Both the position numbers and the translations under genes were made by a program. The notes beneath the pieces are model-generated. The model made no database searches, was not told where the DNA came from, and was given only the letters and a program-made list of their open reading frames with translations. Shown in pieces: positions 4,679 to 5,533 of a stretch of 5,533 nt of DNA. The stretch comes from Polaromonas sp. (GTDB taxonomy: Bacteria; Pseudomonadota; Gammaproteobacteria; Burkholderiales; Burkholderiaceae_C): the NCBI GenBank assembly GCA_025362825.1, contig JANYFF010000350.1:1-5533 (forward strand). Reading direction: 5' to 3'. Each line of letters begins with the position of its first letter. Position 1 is the first letter of the stretch.

Positions 4679-5533
4679 TCAGCTGACGAGGACTGCCGCG
4701 CCGTCGCCAATGGGCGCAATCATGCCGATTTCATAGACTGTTTCGCCGGCATCGCGCAAGGTTTTTGCCGTCGCCTGGGCGTTTGCTGCGTCCACGACCA
4801 CGACCATGCCTATGCCGTTGTTGAAGGTGCGGTTCATTTCAAAATCAGAAATTGCCGCGGTCTTTTGCAGCCAGGCAAACAGTTCGGTTTGTGGCCAGCT
4901 GCCCTTGACCAGATGGGCGGCGGTGCCTTCGGGCAGCACGCGCGGAATGTTTTCGAGCAGGCCGCCACCGGTGATGTGCGCCAGTGCCTTGATAGGGTGC
5001 GCGGCCAGCGCAGCCAGAACATTTTTGACATACAGGCGGGTGGGTTCCATCAGCGCTTCCTTGTACGGCTTTCCGTCCAGCGTGGCGGGCATGTCGGCGC
5101 CTGCGCGGTCTATGCATTTGCGCACCAGACTGAAGCCGTTGGAATGCACACCGCTGCTGGCAAGGCCCAGTACCACATCGCCGGCAACAACGTTATGGCC
5201 AGTCAGGATTTTTGATTTTTCGACCGCGCCGACGGCAAAACCGGCCAGGTCATATTCGCCTTCGGGGTACATGCCTGGCATTTCTGCCGTTTCGCCGCCA
5301 ATCAGGGCGCAACCGCTCAGCTCGCAGCCTTTGGCAATACCGCCCACCACGGCGGCAGCGGTGTCCACATCCAGCTTGCCGCAGGCAAAGTAATCAAGAA
5401 AGAACAGTGGTTCTGCGCCCTGCACCAGCACATCGTTGACGCTCATGGCCACCAGGTCGATGCCAACAGTGTCATGCATCTTCCATTCAAATGCTAGGCG
5501 CAGCTTGGTGCCGACGCCGTCGGTGCCGCTGAC
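4679..5533 (-). CDS. purM: Phosphoribosylformylglycinamidine cyclo-ligase (AIR synthetase), 5' end beyond window
   Basis: PurM closes the imidazole ring in de novo purine synthesis: FGAM plus ATP gives AIR, ADP and phosphate. The 284 visible residues correspond to about residue 61 to the end of the roughly 345-residue family protein. The reading frame is open through the right edge, so the true start lies outside; the ATG at 5479 is internal. Visible signatures in order are [17 protein letters not shown] at the edge, [98 protein letters not shown] and a C-terminal [15 protein letters not shown]. All match E. coli PurM closely, and nothing is broken or missing in this part. The protein is a cytoplasmic dimer in characterised cases. 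The ParA-like gene lies downstream on the same strand, but the gap of over 140 bases argues for its own promoter. Confidence 0.98.
   Translation of the reverse strand, partial: VSGTDGVGTKLRLAFEWKMHDTVGIDLVAMSVNDVLVQGAEPLFFLDYFACGKLDVDTAAAVVGGIAKGCELSGCALIGGETAEMPGMYPEGEYDLAGFAVGAVEKSKILTGHNVVAGDVVLGLASSGVHSNGFSLVRKCIDRAGADMPATLDGKPYKEALMEPTRLYVKNVLAALAAHPIKALAHITGGGLLENIPRVLPEGTAAHLVKGSWPQTELFAWLQKTAAISDFEMNRTFNNGIGMVVVVDAANAQATAKTLRDAGETVYEIGMIAPIGDGAAVLVS

Noticed and set aside
4632..5215. AGGAGG followed by a TTG-started ORF on the + strand opposite purM
   Set aside because: The Shine-Dalgarno-like sequence is only two bases from the TTG, the ORF is antisense to a well-conserved purM, and its composition is that of a shadow frame.

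Overview
The window looks like ordinary chromosomal DNA from a GC-rich betaproteobacterium. The close fit of MurJ, SirB1-family, ParA-like and PurM proteins to that group, and the style of the hairpin-rich intergenic repeats, suggest Comamonadaceae (Polaromonas, Rhodoferax or Acidovorax-like). This placement rests on recalled family resemblance, not on a search.

Layout: bases 3-59 hold the last 18 codons of a + strand gene. A compact bidirectional terminator (95-122) separates it from rpsT (ribosomal protein S20, - strand, 199-510). rpsT has a clear Shine-Dalgarno sequence, a small leader hairpin and a consensus -10 box. The 538-base gap between rpsT and the divergent murJ is dominated by two imperfect copies of one hairpin-rich repeat. 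They face each other (602-769 and 863-1021) and are bounded by a perfect 11-bp inverted repeat. murJ (lipid II flippase, + strand, 1049-2614) starts at a GTG with no visible ribosome binding site. It is followed after 66 bases by a SirB1-type transglutaminase-like/TPR protein (2681-3532). That gene converges, with only 15 bases between stops, on an orphan ParA/MinD-type ATPase on the - strand (3548-4516). Upstream of the ATPase on the same strand is the 3' part of purM (4679-5533), which runs off the right edge.

The genes are mainly housekeeping: translation (rpsT), peptidoglycan precursor export (murJ) and purine synthesis (purM). The least understood pieces are the SirB1-like protein and the ParA-like ATPase. 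The ATPase is the most interesting: a canonical deviant-Walker ATPase domain is followed by a roughly 110-residue disordered tail ending in a short peptide resembling the conserved C-terminal peptide of FtsZ. A run of eight C's lies exactly where the ATPase domain meets the tail. I see no phage genes, transposase, CRISPR array, tRNA or rRNA.
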